A program made the translations under genes and the position numbers. Source: Candidatus Saccharimonadota bacterium (GTDB lineage Bacteria > Patescibacteriota > Saccharimonadia > Saccharimonadales > Saccharimonadaceae). From it: a DNA stretch of 64,000 nt. The notes beneath the pieces are model-generated. The model searched no databases. It was not told the DNA's origin and was given only the letters and a program-made list of their open reading frames with translations. How positions within the stretch are numbered: position 1 is the first letter of the stretch; each line of letters starts with the position of its first letter. Of the stretch, positions 1 through 7,921 are shown in pieces. Location: assembly GCA_017962365.1 (NCBI GenBank), contig JAGCVL010000005.1:1-64000 (forward strand). The letters are read 5' to 3'.

Positions 1-123
1 CTCCTTGGCAGCCTTGGCATCCTTCTCGGCCTTTTCCTGGGCCTCCTTGGCAGCCTTGGCATCCTTCTCGGCCTTTTCCTGGGCCTCCTTGGCAGCCTTG
101 GCATCCTTCTCGGCCTTCTCGAG
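1..123. repeat. 42-bp tandem repeat, about 3 copies
   Basis: Units begin at 1, 43 and 85 with the phrase ctccttggcagccttggc. The first two copies are identical and the third diverges only near its end. The period is a multiple of three, so it encodes the 14-residue repeat of the minus-strand protein without shifting frame. The array continues past the window edge. Confidence 0.9.
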
Positions 124-225
124 GTCAGTTGTGAGCCGTTCGGCATGTCTGTAGAGGTCGCCATACTCACTCGCGGCTTCGCTAATCGCCAACTGACGAA
201 CTTCATCCTTTGTCTTAAAATTCAT
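1..225 (-). CDS. Coiled-coil repeat protein (3' part outside window)
   Basis: Starts at ATG 225..223 behind a GGAGG-type ribosome binding site (TGGAGGAAAA) and runs off the left edge, so only the N-terminal 75 residues are seen. After a unique stretch of about 36 residues it consists of a 14-residue repeat, KAEKDAKAAKEAQE, encoded by a 42-bp tandem DNA repeat. The Lys/Glu/Ala composition predicts a long charged alpha-helix or coiled coil. No signal peptide is visible. Function not recognised. The near-perfect DNA repeat means copy number can change by slippage. Confidence 0.75.
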   Translation of the reverse strand, partial: MNFKTKDEVRQLAISEAASEYGDLYRHAERLTTDLEKAEKDAKAAKEAQEKAEKDAKAAKEAQEKAEKDAKAAKE

Positions 226-349
226 GATATTTTTCCTCCATTAATGTCCGGGCATGAAGCCCGGCGTAGTGTGTATGACGGGTCTTCTTGTCATGCCATC
301 ATTATAGCACATCACTTCAAATTTGTCAATACTAAAACCATAATTTCAA

Positions 350-374
350 TAAAAAACCACCTTTTCTAGGTGAT
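350..374 (-). terminator. Rho-independent terminator after tRNA-Gly
   Basis: On the minus strand ATCACC (374-369) pairs with GGTGGT (361-356), one G-T wobble, around a 7-nt loop, followed by a run of T. It ends the tRNA-His/tRNA-Gly transcript, just beyond the partial tRNA copy at 381-401. Confidence 0.7.
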
Positions 375-380
375 TTTCCC

Positions 381-401
381 TGGTGCGGGTAGAGAGAATC
401 G
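381..401 (-). repeat. Partial copy of tRNA-Gly 3' end (T-loop to CCA)
   Basis: These 21 bases are identical to 447-467, the last 21 bases of tRNA-Gly including CCA. The copy begins at the CGA of the T-loop. It has no D-arm or anticodon arm, so it is not a second tRNA. The 45-bp gap between tRNA and copy contains a small hairpin, CATTC-TGAC-GAATG. The same arrangement follows tRNA-Ile and tRNA-Met in this window. Confidence 0.85.
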
Positions 402-446
402 CTTGGAACAACGACTTCTCGCTTTTTGGACACATTCGTCAGAATG

Positions 447-521
447 TGGTGCGGGTAGAGAGAATCGAACTCTCATCTCAAGTTTGGAAAACTTGCATAC
501 TAACCACTGTACTATACCCGC
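447..521 (-). tRNA. tRNA-Gly(UCC)
   Basis: Acceptor GCGGGTA/TACCCGC, anticodon stem CAAGT/ACTTG with loop TTTCCAA giving anticodon TCC, T-arm with TTCGATT, discriminator A and an encoded CCA. It lies 15 bp downstream of tRNA-His and is probably co-transcribed with it. It is followed by a partial 3' copy of itself and then a terminator. Confidence 0.95.
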
Positions 522-536
522 ACGACTATAAATAAC

Positions 537-614
537 TGGGGTGGGATATCGGGATCGAACCGACGACCTTCTGGACCACAATCAGACGCTCTAACCATCT
601 GAGCTAATCCCACC
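537..614 (-). tRNA. tRNA-His(GUG)
   Basis: The G at -1 pairs with C73, the hallmark of tRNA-His. Acceptor GTGGGAT/ATCCCAC, anticodon loop TTGTGGT giving GTG, T-arm TTCGATC, and CCA encoded in the gene. The last pair of the anticodon stem (31-39) is an A-C mismatch. tRNA-Gly follows on the same strand. Confidence 0.95.
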
Positions 615-642
615 ATATATTATATATTATACACTCCCACAC

Positions 643-1050
643 CTACTTTGGCAAGAGGAGAAACGCCACCGTCCCGGCTGCCGCACCGAGGATAATCGTA
701 ATAATAATCGCGACCACCATCCCCACCTTGGAATCTTTTTCTGGCTTATCGATAATCTTTACCGGCTTTGCATTTGCCTTTTCTTCTGGCTCTACTATCT
801 TTTTTACGTACACGTTCTTAGCACTCTTAGATAACGGACGTTTTGTAACCTTCTCAGTATTCACAAATTTCGCCTTCGGCACCACTATATCGTGTTTTCG
901 CACCGTAGTCACACCGGCCCGTGGTCTCTCCACGCGCTCTTCAAACATCTCTGTCACCGTAACCTCGCTCACCTCAGTATGCACTACAGGCTCAGGCTTT
1001 TTTCTAGCCTCTTTCGCTACCGGCACAAAATCGATATATTTTTTATTCAT
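643..1050 (-). CDS. Small C-tail-anchored membrane protein
   Basis: 135 residues, rich in Lys, Glu and Val for the first ~105, then one hydrophobic segment (about residues 112-133, VGMVVAIIITIILGAAAG...) ending LLPK. No N-terminal signal peptide, so it is probably tail-anchored with the bulk in the cytoplasm. Its ATG overlaps the tpiA stop codon (ATGA), so it is translated from the tpiA transcript by coupling. Family and function not recognised. Confidence 0.7.
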   Translation of the reverse strand: MNKKYIDFVPVAKEARKKPEPVVHTEVSEVTVTEMFEERVERPRAGVTTVRKHDIVVPKAKFVNTEKVTKRPLSKSAKNVYVKKIVEPEEKANAKPVKIIDKPEKDSKVGMVVAIIITIILGAAAGTVAFLLLPK

Positions 1051-1817
1051 GACTTCACTCTCTTAGCCACGTCAATTATATCAGTAAATTCATTCAAAAT
1101 CAAGCTAGCTCCCCCGACCAAAAGTCCATTAATCCCAGGCACCGTGAGATACGCCCCCGCATTAGATGGTTTTACGCTCCCACCAAACAGCACCCCTATC
1201 TTTTCAGCCGTTTTCTCACCATACAAATCCGCTAAAGTCCCCCGTATCAGCTTCACTATCTCCGCCACTTCATCTGGTGAGGCCAATTTTGCATGACCAG
1301 TCGTAGAAATCGCCCATACTGGCTCGTAAGCAATCAACACTTCATCAATCTCCTCTTCGGATACATCACGAAGGCCCGATAGTAGCTGGTCCCGAATCAC
1401 ATCCGCCGTCTCACCAAACGCCCGCTCACTTTCCGTCTCGCCAATACACAGAATCGGCGTCAATTTATTTCTAAGCGCTGCCGCCACTTTCTTCCCTACC
1501 ATTTTATCGTCTTCGCCAAAGATATGCCGCCGCTCCGAATGTCCGATAATCACATAGTCCACCAGACCTTTAAGTTGCGCAAACGAAACCTCCCCAGTAA
1601 ATGCTCCATAATCCCGATAAAACGCATTCTGCGCCGCTAATTTCATCTTATGTCGGTCAATCTGTAAAGACAACGGCTGCAAGGCCACTAGAGACGGGGC
1701 TACTACTACTTCTATATCTCGGTAATTCGGTAAATTCTTCTGCAATTTGTGGAGATAAATCGACGATTCACCCACATTAAAGTTTAACTTCCAGTTGCCC
1801 ACAATATAAGTTTTCAT
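1047..1817 (-). CDS. tpiA: Triosephosphate isomerase
   Basis: Interconverts dihydroxyacetone phosphate and glyceraldehyde 3-phosphate in cytosolic glycolysis. 256 residues, normal for the family. Catalytic Lys10 is in GNWKLN, His93 in IIGHSERR and Glu165 in YEPVWAI; the phosphate-binding GGSVKP and the C-terminal VGGASL are present. The start is set by an extended -10 (TGATATAAT, TATAAT at 1829-1824) that ends six bases before the ATG, implying a leaderless mRNA. A 135-aa membrane protein follows with overlapping ATGA. Confidence 0.97.
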   Translation of the reverse strand: MKTYIVGNWKLNFNVGESSIYLHKLQKNLPNYRDIEVVVAPSLVALQPLSLQIDRHKMKLAAQNAFYRDYGAFTGEVSFAQLKGLVDYVIIGHSERRHIFGEDDKMVGKKVAAALRNKLTPILCIGETESERAFGETADVIRDQLLSGLRDVSEEEIDEVLIAYEPVWAISTTGHAKLASPDEVAEIVKLIRGTLADLYGEKTAEKIGVLFGGSVKPSNAGAYLTVPGINGLLVGGASLILNEFTDIIDVAKRVKS

Positions 1818-1857
1818 GACCCCATTATATCATGGATTTAAAAATTCCAGTAGTTAG

Positions 1858-2286
1858 TCATGAGCGCATTTTGCGCGCTTTGTTTGCCCACTCGTCAGCC
1901 ATCTCGTTTAACTCGTTCCCTACGTGCCCCCGTACCCATTTTAACTCAACATCATGAGATTCATAGAGTGAATAAAGTTCCTTTACAATATCAAGATTTT
2001 TAATTTCACCAGTGGTTTTACGCCAGCCTTTTTTCTCCCAGCTAGGCGCCCACTTTGTCAACACGTTAATCCAAAATTCAGAATCCGAATTAATCACGCA
2101 GGGCTCCTCACCAGCATATTTTATCGCTGCAATCATCGCAATCCCCTCCATCCGGATATTAGTGCTGCTAGGCTCACTCCCAAGCACCGCCGGCTTACCA
2201 GAGCCATCCGACTGCTCCTCAATCACCGCATAACCGCCAGGTCCAGGATTTGGATTGGCGCTACCATCTGTCCAAAGAATCTTCAT
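1858..2286 (-). CDS. rnhA: Ribonuclease HI
   Basis: Cleaves the RNA strand of RNA-DNA hybrids during primer removal and R-loop clearance. 142 residues from ATG 2286; in-frame codons upstream add 15 residues with no family similarity. A GGGGA lies about 10 nt before this ATG. The catalytic carboxylates are visible: Asp7 (TDGSANPNPG), Glu47 (RMEGIAM), Asp68 (NSDSEFW) and Asp131, with the conserved His121 of the RGHVGNELN loop. No basic hybrid-binding N-terminal domain. Confidence 0.92.
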   Translation of the reverse strand: MKILWTDGSANPNPGPGGYAVIEEQSDGSGKPAVLGSEPSSTNIRMEGIAMIAAIKYAGEEPCVINSDSEFWINVLTKWAPSWEKKGWRKTTGEIKNLDIVKELYSLYESHDVELKWVRGHVGNELNEMADEWANKARKMRS

Positions 2287-2337
2287 GTTTACATTATCCC
2301 CTACTAACTTCAAAAAATCAATAGAAATCAACTCGTC

Positions 2338-5040
2338 TTATGGAGCCGCCACTACCCATGGGTCGGTCGCCGTACCAGAGCCAGACGCGGCAGTCGTCCC
2401 AGAGATGAGAGAGATGACTGGACGTACGCCACCAGAAGTACTTACAAGCGTACTAGTAATTGAGCCGCCCGCAACAAGACGAATCGCGCGCGTTTCACCA
2501 CTCGAGACGCGATAGCTCGGAGATAACAACCAGATATTAGAGCCAGACCTTAGGAATGAATTAACATCATAGGCTGAACCATGAGACGCAGTACTACTAC
2601 CGCTACCGGCAAAAGAAGCCTCGTCAGCCGTAAGTAGTGCTACCGGATATTTTAGTTCATTCGACACCCCGGTGCTATTTGCCGCATAGCGATATAAATC
2701 TACTGTACCTCGTGAACAACCAAGACTAGGCGTACTACTGTTCGTATTAAGATTCCTAGTGTATGCCCCAAAATATACATAACTAGAAAGGGAAATATTA
2801 GTCACCAGAGTAGAACCAGATGCGTTTATATAGGCGCTCCTATCGTTGCAATACCCCGCACTCGCCTCCAAGATACTCGTATATGCCGACAGATTAGAAG
2901 CATACCAAGTATCTTCAATATATGTCTTAATAGTGGAGCGGGTATTATTTTTGCCTGGATCAGAATCACTGCCAAGTACCTCATCTACACTCTCTCCATT
3001 GGTAAGAGAATTATCAGTATAACGATCATTATAAGTATACCCTGCATAAACAATACTATCATTAGCGCTATTAAAACTCCGTGTAGTCACCTGTGCATTA
3101 GATGTAGCATTAGCACAAGAGTTGGCCGTAGTACCGCTAGAATACAGACCATTATATATCATCTTTACCCCGCCAGACATAGTAGTCCTCACGATTCGCC
3201 AACAAGTATTACCAAGCTTCACGTAATTTGGGTAGTTGGCCGAATTACCATTAGAGCCATACGTAGACGAAGTCCCATCTAGATTAGAATCCAGTATGCC
3301 ACGATACATATATATTGTATTTGGCCTTGAGACCATTCCATCATTAGCATCGCCAAATGTACCAGAATGATAGCTGAATACACCAGAGTTATCTTTCGTA
3401 ATAGTCGCCTTAATACCTGCATTGCCGTTTAAACCCTTATATGACGGCGAGGTAGAGTTAGTATCAAAATCTGTATTTGTTAAACTACGTTCATAATTCA
3501 AAGAAGCCACAATGTCGTATAGTGAATTAGTCGTACTTTCACCCCATACCGCATAGAGCGTCAAATTACTAGAGGGCATAATCTTTTGCCCCGCACGATA
3601 TTCCACCGTATTATTAACCCCAGATGTTGTGCTCCAACCTTTAAAATAATAGTTGCTCCTACTAAAATTATTGCCACTAAGATAATCCGGCCCATTCATT
3701 TCCTGAGTATAACCACGACCAGCGCCGTTATTAGCATTAAAAGATATGGTTCTTGGTATATATTTACCCGTCGCCGTGATCACTGCGCTATTACTGCTCG
3801 TATTAGTCCTAAATGTCGTTGGGTTTAAAGATGTAGAGCCAAGCGTACCATAATTAGAATCATTTAATGTCCAACTATCTACCATATAATAAGTACTATC
3901 AGTAAAATTCATCGTCACACTATAATCAACATTGTAGTCCAGAGACGCTACGCCGCCGCTAGATGATACTGTACGCGTAGTGTGCCCAGATGCAGTAAAC
4001 GTAACGCTAGATACCCCAATTCCGGCGAAATCTACCTCCACATTATATGGCCCATATGACCAGAGGGCATATAGCGTGACACTATTATTAGAAGTATTGT
4101 CTATGCCAAAGCTACCACCTGCCGCATAAACCGTACCAGGATTTCCACCACAAACCGTACCGTCGGCATCGGTTAGCGTACCATAGCACCAACCAGCAAA
4201 TGTATATCCAGTCCTAGTCGGCACATCCGAAGAAAGCGTAATACTATCTGCAATACTACCATCTTTAATAGCACCACTCTGCGTAGCCGGCATACCGCTA
4301 GGGTTATCCTGTATGCCCCCCTTCGAATAATCTATCACATAATCTACCGGATTTGCCAAATAATGTATCACCAAGGTCGAATTGGTATACGTACCAGAAG
4401 GTATAGTATAGTCTGCCCTAAAACCAAGTCCTATGGTATAATCATCCGCATTATCTATGCCATTACTAGAATTAGCCGCGCTCGTCTCATTTAATACAAC
4501 TGCATTCAAACTAGTAGGAGCCGGATAATAAGTGCTGGTATTTGCTGTGGAATTATAAAAATTTGGCAAATAACCCCATTTACCATTCAGCGCTTGACCA
4601 ACACTACCAACATCGGCAAAGTCCGCCGCAGACGTAGCGCTGCTAATTGATGTAAGTGTATGCGAATTGTTATCGTTAAGCGCAGTGGTATTACCGGAAG
4701 CTGCAATCATTACCGTATAACCAGTATAATTATTTGTGGATATAGAAAAGGCTGCCTTCTGAGCCGGCGCACTAGTGGTAAAATTCCCATCAATACTATT
4801 TAAAGCCAGGCTCGCACTCGCCGTGACATTGCTAGAAACAAAAGTTAGCACTGACGCAGTGGCAGTACCAGGAGCAGCCTGAACCAAATCAGTCTCATGA
4901 TACACCGGCGCTATCAATGCACCAAAAATCGCAACTAGCCCCAGCACGCTGAGAGCCAAAGCTGCACGCATAAACCTATGCGTCCAAATGAAATTGCGAC
5001 ACCAACCCTTAGCACGGTCCCTTATCAGTTTACCGCTCAT
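2338..5040 (-). CDS. Large InlB-repeat (Listeria-Bacteroides repeat) surface protein
   Basis: About 900 residues. The N-terminus is basic, then hydrophobic (ALALSVLGLVAIFGALIAP), fitting a signal peptide or anchor after an unusually long n-region. The middle holds InlB-type B-repeats with the typical AGW..G and LYAVW/LYALW endings. A C-terminal Ser/Thr/Asn-rich domain has the WRIVRTT..GGVKMIYNG pattern found in Gram-positive surface proteins, and the protein ends TDPWVVAAP with no sortase motif. The start at 5040 is chosen because a TGCTATAAT promoter (-10 at 5052-5047) ends six bases upstream; an earlier in-frame start would translate that promoter. Likely an exported adhesin for host or neighbour contact (inference). 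Confidence 0.85.
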   Translation of the reverse strand: MSGKLIRDRAKGWCRNFIWTHRFMRAALALSVLGLVAIFGALIAPVYHETDLVQAAPGTATASVLTFVSSNVTASASLALNSIDGNFTTSAPAQKAAFSISTNNYTGYTVMIAASGNTTALNDNNSHTLTSISSATSAADFADVGSVGQALNGKWGYLPNFYNSTANTSTYYPAPTSLNAVVLNETSAANSSNGIDNADDYTIGLGFRADYTIPSGTYTNSTLVIHYLANPVDYVIDYSKGGIQDNPSGMPATQSGAIKDGSIADSITLSSDVPTRTGYTFAGWCYGTLTDADGTVCGGNPGTVYAAGGSFGIDNTSNNSVTLYALWSYGPYNVEVDFAGIGVSSVTFTASGHTTRTVSSSGGVASLDYNVDYSVTMNFTDSTYYMVDSWTLNDSNYGTLGSTSLNPTTFRTNTSSNSAVITATGKYIPRTISFNANNGAGRGYTQEMNGPDYLSGNNFSRSNYYFKGWSTTSGVNNTVEYRAGQKIMPSSNLTLYAVWGESTTNSLYDIVASLNYERSLTNTDFDTNSTSPSYKGLNGNAGIKATITKDNSGVFSYHSGTFGDANDGMVSRPNTIYMYRGILDSNLDGTSSTYGSNGNSANYPNYVKLGNTCWRIVRTTMSGGVKMIYNGLYSSGTTANSCANATSNAQVTTRSFNSANDSIVYAGYTYNDRYTDNSLTNGESVDEVLGSDSDPGKNNTRSTIKTYIEDTWYASNLSAYTSILEASAGYCNDRSAYINASGSTLVTNISLSSYVYFGAYTRNLNTNSSTPSLGCSRGTVDLYRYAANSTGVSNELKYPVALLTADEASFAGSGSSTASHGSAYDVNSFLRSGSNIWLLSPSYRVSSGETRAIRLVAGGSITSTLVSTSGGVRPVISLISGTTAASGSGTATDPWVVAAP

Positions 5041-5078
5041 GCATATATTATAGCACGAGCCCAATCCATATGGCAATA

Positions 5079-5837
5079 CTATAAAACGCCCAAAATTCCC
5101 CTCAAAGCGTACGCAGTATCTTCGTGATTTCTCACGGTAATCGTCTCAATCCCCATTTGAACCACCGGATAATCATTTCCTCCTGGCTGAGTCATGTCAC
5201 CAAAGTACAAAATATCACTTTTCTCGACATGAAGCTCCTCTAGAAGATGCGTCATACCAAACACTTTATTCATACCAGGTGTGATAGCATTAATGGATGT
5301 CGTGCCACCAATCTCGTAATCAAATTCTGGCGCCAACTCCTTACAACGTGCGACGATCTTCTCACGTTTTTTACAATCAGGGTCCCAAGCATATTTTTCT
5401 TCAGTGCCGGCCTTCTGCCCAAGCGCCGAAAACGTCACCTGAGAAAGACGATTCTCAATAATCTCATCCCCTGGTTTTAATTTATCTTCTTCCCACAAGC
5501 CTAGTTCGCGTGCCGCCTGCTCAATAGTCTGTGAAATTTTCGCCACTTGCTCATCAGTCAAAGGATAATTATATACTTGCTCCCACTCGGTGCCATTGTA
5601 GCGATAATACTGTGTACCCTGAGCCACAAATAGATGCAAATGTTTAAGCTGCTCCACTGTAGGTTGCGGCAATCTATCAACAATCTGAATTAAAAACTGA
5701 TCAAATTTCTGTCCCGAAATCGGGCAAATCTCAAAATGGTCGAGACACTTCACCAGAAGCTCGGCAATCTCATCCGTAATAGGAGTCTTCGCAACATTTA
5801 ATGTTTGGTCTATGTCAAATGCTAAAACTTTTTTCAT
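5079..5837 (-). CDS. HAD-superfamily phosphatase, eukaryotic phosphomannomutase-like
   Basis: 252 residues. HAD motif I is FDIDQTLN at residues 6-13 (nucleophile Asp7, general acid Asp9). Motif II lies in the ICPISGQ region, and the C-terminal motif is FGDMTQPGGNDYPVV, close to the FGDKT..GGNDYEI of eukaryotic-type PMM (alpha-PMM). The GTTSINAITPGMNK block also matches PMM (GG..SFDVFPKGWDKT). Probably acts on hexose phosphates; mutase versus phosphatase cannot be settled here. Start at 5837: a TATAAT at 5852-5847 lies nine bases upstream. Confidence 0.75.
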   Translation of the reverse strand: MKKVLAFDIDQTLNVAKTPITDEIAELLVKCLDHFEICPISGQKFDQFLIQIVDRLPQPTVEQLKHLHLFVAQGTQYYRYNGTEWEQVYNYPLTDEQVAKISQTIEQAARELGLWEEDKLKPGDEIIENRLSQVTFSALGQKAGTEEKYAWDPDCKKREKIVARCKELAPEFDYEIGGTTSINAITPGMNKVFGMTHLLEELHVEKSDILYFGDMTQPGGNDYPVVQMGIETITVRNHEDTAYALRGILGVL

Positions 5838-5892
5838 AATAACTCCATTATAACACAAGTAAATAGATAATCATAAACCAGCAAAACCATGC

Positions 5893-5898
5893 TATAAT
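5893..5898 (+). promoter_or_regulatory. Extended -10 (TGCTATAAT), leaderless type
   Basis: TATAAT preceded by TGC, with exactly six bases to the ATG at 5905. Transcription would begin at or one base from the start codon. It is one of about fifteen identical arrangements in the window, and no Shine-Dalgarno sequence fits in the gap. Confidence 0.7.
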
Positions 5899-5904
5899 AT
5901 ACTT

Positions 5905-6690
5905 ATGATTTTAATCGTGGGCAATATCTTAAAAGACGTTTATTTAAATCTCGATTCCCGCACCGAAAATTTTGAAACCGACAAAAATGGCACTAGATGG
6001 CTAGATTTTAGCTTTGACGCATCTAGCCACCATTTTTTTCACCGTGTTAGCATCTTTGGCGGCGCCGCCGTATCACTAGAAATCTTCCAAAATTTCAAAA
6101 TTCCAGCTAGTATTTCATGTGCTGATTTCAATTTTTACGACGAAAAGACCGCCCCCGCCTCAGCCTATCGATATATTCTCATCTCAGAAGATGATGTCAC
6201 GTATCTCACTCCGTCTCGCCCGACTATCACCCATTTCGCGGTGCCCGATGCCCAGCCGGATTATATTTTTGTCGATCGCTCTGCAAATCTAGACGCGTCC
6301 GCCTCGGCCAAAATCTCCGCCTACCTAGACGAGCATCCAAAGACCGAGCTAATCCTCTACTTCAAAAATCCTTCCGGTCCTTACCAAAACCTAGTCGAAA
6401 AAAGTACTCTCATTTTCTCTGAAGATAAGAGTCAAAATCTCCCCCACGACAAAACCATCCATTTATCAGACCACGACATTACTTTTGGAGACGATTTAGA
6501 GCCTGTCACTGCCCACCGCGTCGACAAGCTCACGCGCCTTTCTTTCTATTCCATCATCTCTGCCACTATCGTCGCTTGCTTTATCAAGGATTACACCGTC
6601 GCAAAATCCTTACATTACGCCAAAATTAATGTCGAAAATTCCAATCTCGACTCCACTCTGTCCCCCACAGAGATAGAGCAATCTATTTAA
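5905..6690 (+). CDS. PfkB/ribokinase-like protein, degenerate active site
   Basis: 261 residues, shorter than most PfkB kinases. The N-terminus (VGNILKDVYLNLD) and FGGAAVSLEIFQNFKI match the ribokinase fold, where GG-N-A usually binds sugar. The C-terminal GAGDxF anion-hole/catalytic-base motif is absent; the equivalent place reads TRLSFYSIISATIVACF. If the alignment is right it lacks the catalytic Asp and is a pseudo-kinase or sugar-binding regulator. The mRNA is predicted leaderless (-10 at 5893-5898). It converges on rplY with one base between stop codons. Confidence 0.6.
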   Translation: MILIVGNILKDVYLNLDSRTENFETDKNGTRWLDFSFDASSHHFFHRVSIFGGAAVSLEIFQNFKIPASISCADFNFYDEKTAPASAYRYILISEDDVTYLTPSRPTITHFAVPDAQPDYIFVDRSANLDASASAKISAYLDEHPKTELILYFKNPSGPYQNLVEKSTLIFSEDKSQNLPHDKTIHLSDHDITFGDDLEPVTAHRVDKLTRLSFYSIISATIVACFIKDYTVAKSLHYAKINVENSNLDSTLSPTEIEQSI

Positions 6691-6691
6691 A

Positions 6692-7360
6692 TTATTCTTC
6701 GGTAGTTTCCGCTAGCTTTTCGCCATTTTCGGATGGCACATCTGCCGCTTCAACTGCAGGCTCAGCCGCCTCAGCCTCACGTGCTGCCGCCTCTGCCGCT
6801 GGGTCATAAACCGAAGCCACTACCTGCTCAGCATCAAGCTCTTTATCGGCAAACTCTACACCCTTAGGCAGTACGATATCAGCAATTGTCAATTTGTCAT
6901 CGACATTTGTCAACTTCTCGGCGCTAATCTCAAGCTCTTTTGGCAAATCTGCTGGCTTTGCCTTCACGTCAATTTCTTCCATCGCCTGATTCAAAGCAAA
7001 ATGATATAGCTTCGACGCATCACTTGCCTCAAAATTCACAATCACGATTGGCGTCGTCGCTTCTACAACTTCGTTTGTAGAAATCGCCTGGAATTCTACG
7101 TTTACAATCTTTCTCGAGACCGAATCAATCTGCACGTCTTTTACAATCGCAAGCTGCTTCTTGCCAGCCACGTCTAGATCGATTGGTGAGTGGTACCCAG
7201 CAGCAAGCAAAACCTTCTCCGTCGCTACATATTCCGACGCGGCTAGTACTGGAGTCTTGCCACCATAAATCACCGACGGAATCATCCCACTTGCCCTCAA
7301 AGCCTTTAACTTTTTTCCTACTATTTCACGTTTTTCGAGTGTCAACTTATATTCAGCCAT
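6692..7360 (-). CDS. rplY: 50S ribosomal protein L25 (CTC form)
   Basis: Binds 5S rRNA in the large subunit. 222 residues: the N-terminal L25 domain (KLKALRASGMIPSVIYGGK, about residues 17-35), then the C-terminal TL5/CTC domain (EEIDVKAKPADLPKELEISAEKL), and an acidic Ala/Glu-rich tail typical of the long form. A ribosome binding site AAAGGAA lies about six bases before the ATG, so unlike many neighbours this mRNA has a leader. Confidence 0.93.
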   Translation of the reverse strand: MAEYKLTLEKREIVGKKLKALRASGMIPSVIYGGKTPVLAASEYVATEKVLLAAGYHSPIDLDVAGKKQLAIVKDVQIDSVSRKIVNVEFQAISTNEVVEATTPIVIVNFEASDASKLYHFALNQAMEEIDVKAKPADLPKELEISAEKLTNVDDKLTIADIVLPKGVEFADKELDAEQVVASVYDPAAEAAAREAEAAEPAVEAADVPSENGEKLAETTEE

Positions 7361-7427
7361 ATTGTATTCCTTTTACTGCTTATTTTATATCATTTTACCA
7401 CCCGTGGGTCAGATTGTAAAGCTCCGG

Positions 7428-7456
7428 TTGACAACCAAGCGACTGTATATTATAAT
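7428..7456 (+). promoter_or_regulatory. Consensus sigma70-type promoter
   Basis: TTGACA at 7428-7433 and TATAAT at 7451-7456 with a 17-bp spacer, a perfect consensus. It drives the 124-aa orphan gene through a leader of about 60 nt that carries a strong AAAGGAGGTG ribosome binding site. It is the strongest-looking promoter in the window. Confidence 0.85.
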
Positions 7457-7522
7457 AATATATGCAAGCCCGTATATTCATATTCGGCCCCTTGTGAATT
7501 TTAGAAAAGGAGGTGCTCATAG

Positions 7523-7897
7523 ATGAGTACCAGTAGCATTAGCATGGAAGACATCATGGCCTTCCTTAACCCGTGTGACCCGTCCGAAGCCCTCGCCGTA
7601 CTGGACCGGTTGGGTTTTACCAAAAACTCCGCCGGCATCAGACCCACCCAGGACTGGGAAAGTTTGAGAACGCTCCTGGAATACCCAGCGTCAAAAAGCA
7701 ACAACTACACCAAAGTCAACGGCGCAGCTACAACCAAGGCAATCCTGATGCGACTCTCCCAAGTAATTCCCGTCGAGATTGCCATCGACGCACTCTTCGA
7801 ATACACCAACCCGAGCCATCAAGACGATGACGTTTTCGAGGTCGTAATCAAGATTGTCGACAAAGTCATCGAAGCATCCTCCTCCCGCCCCGCCTAA
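7523..7897 (+). CDS. Orphan 124-aa protein with strong expression signals
   Basis: Not recognised. 124 residues, soluble, mildly acidic, largely helical by composition. Residues 8-32 (MEDIMAFLNPCDPSEALAVL) read as a helical unit; the second half (TTKAILMRLSQVIPVEIAIDALF, then VFEVVIKIVDKVIEA) looks like two helices of a bundle. The start follows AAAGGAGG by nine bases. It has a consensus TTGACA-17-TATAAT promoter and a perfect GC-rich terminator, so it is a highly expressed single-gene unit. Codons are more GC-rich than those of neighbours. Confidence 0.75.
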   Translation: MSTSSISMEDIMAFLNPCDPSEALAVLDRLGFTKNSAGIRPTQDWESLRTLLEYPASKSNNYTKVNGAATTKAILMRLSQVIPVEIAIDALFEYTNPSHQDDDVFEVVIKIVDKVIEASSSRPA

Positions 7898-7912
7898 ACG
7901 CGGGGCTTTTTA
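7887..7912 (+). terminator. Rho-independent terminator containing the stop codon
   Basis: GCCCCGC (7887-7893) pairs perfectly with GCGGGGC (7900-7906), followed by TTTTT. The loop is CTAAAC, so the TAA stop codon of the 124-aa gene sits in the terminator loop. Confidence 0.9.
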
Positions 7913-7921
7913 ATGCCAAGT

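Noticed and set aside
1-123. CRISPR array
   Set aside because: Repeats are contiguous without spacers and encode an in-frame 14-residue unit. No cas genes are in the window.
381-401. A second tRNA-Gly gene
   Set aside because: Only the last 21 bases are present; D-arm, anticodon arm and T-stem 5' strand are missing. The same holds for the Ile and Met copies.
2338-5040. Sortase-anchored protein
   Set aside because: The C-terminus (TDPWVVAAP) has no LPxTG-like motif, hydrophobic helix or basic tail.
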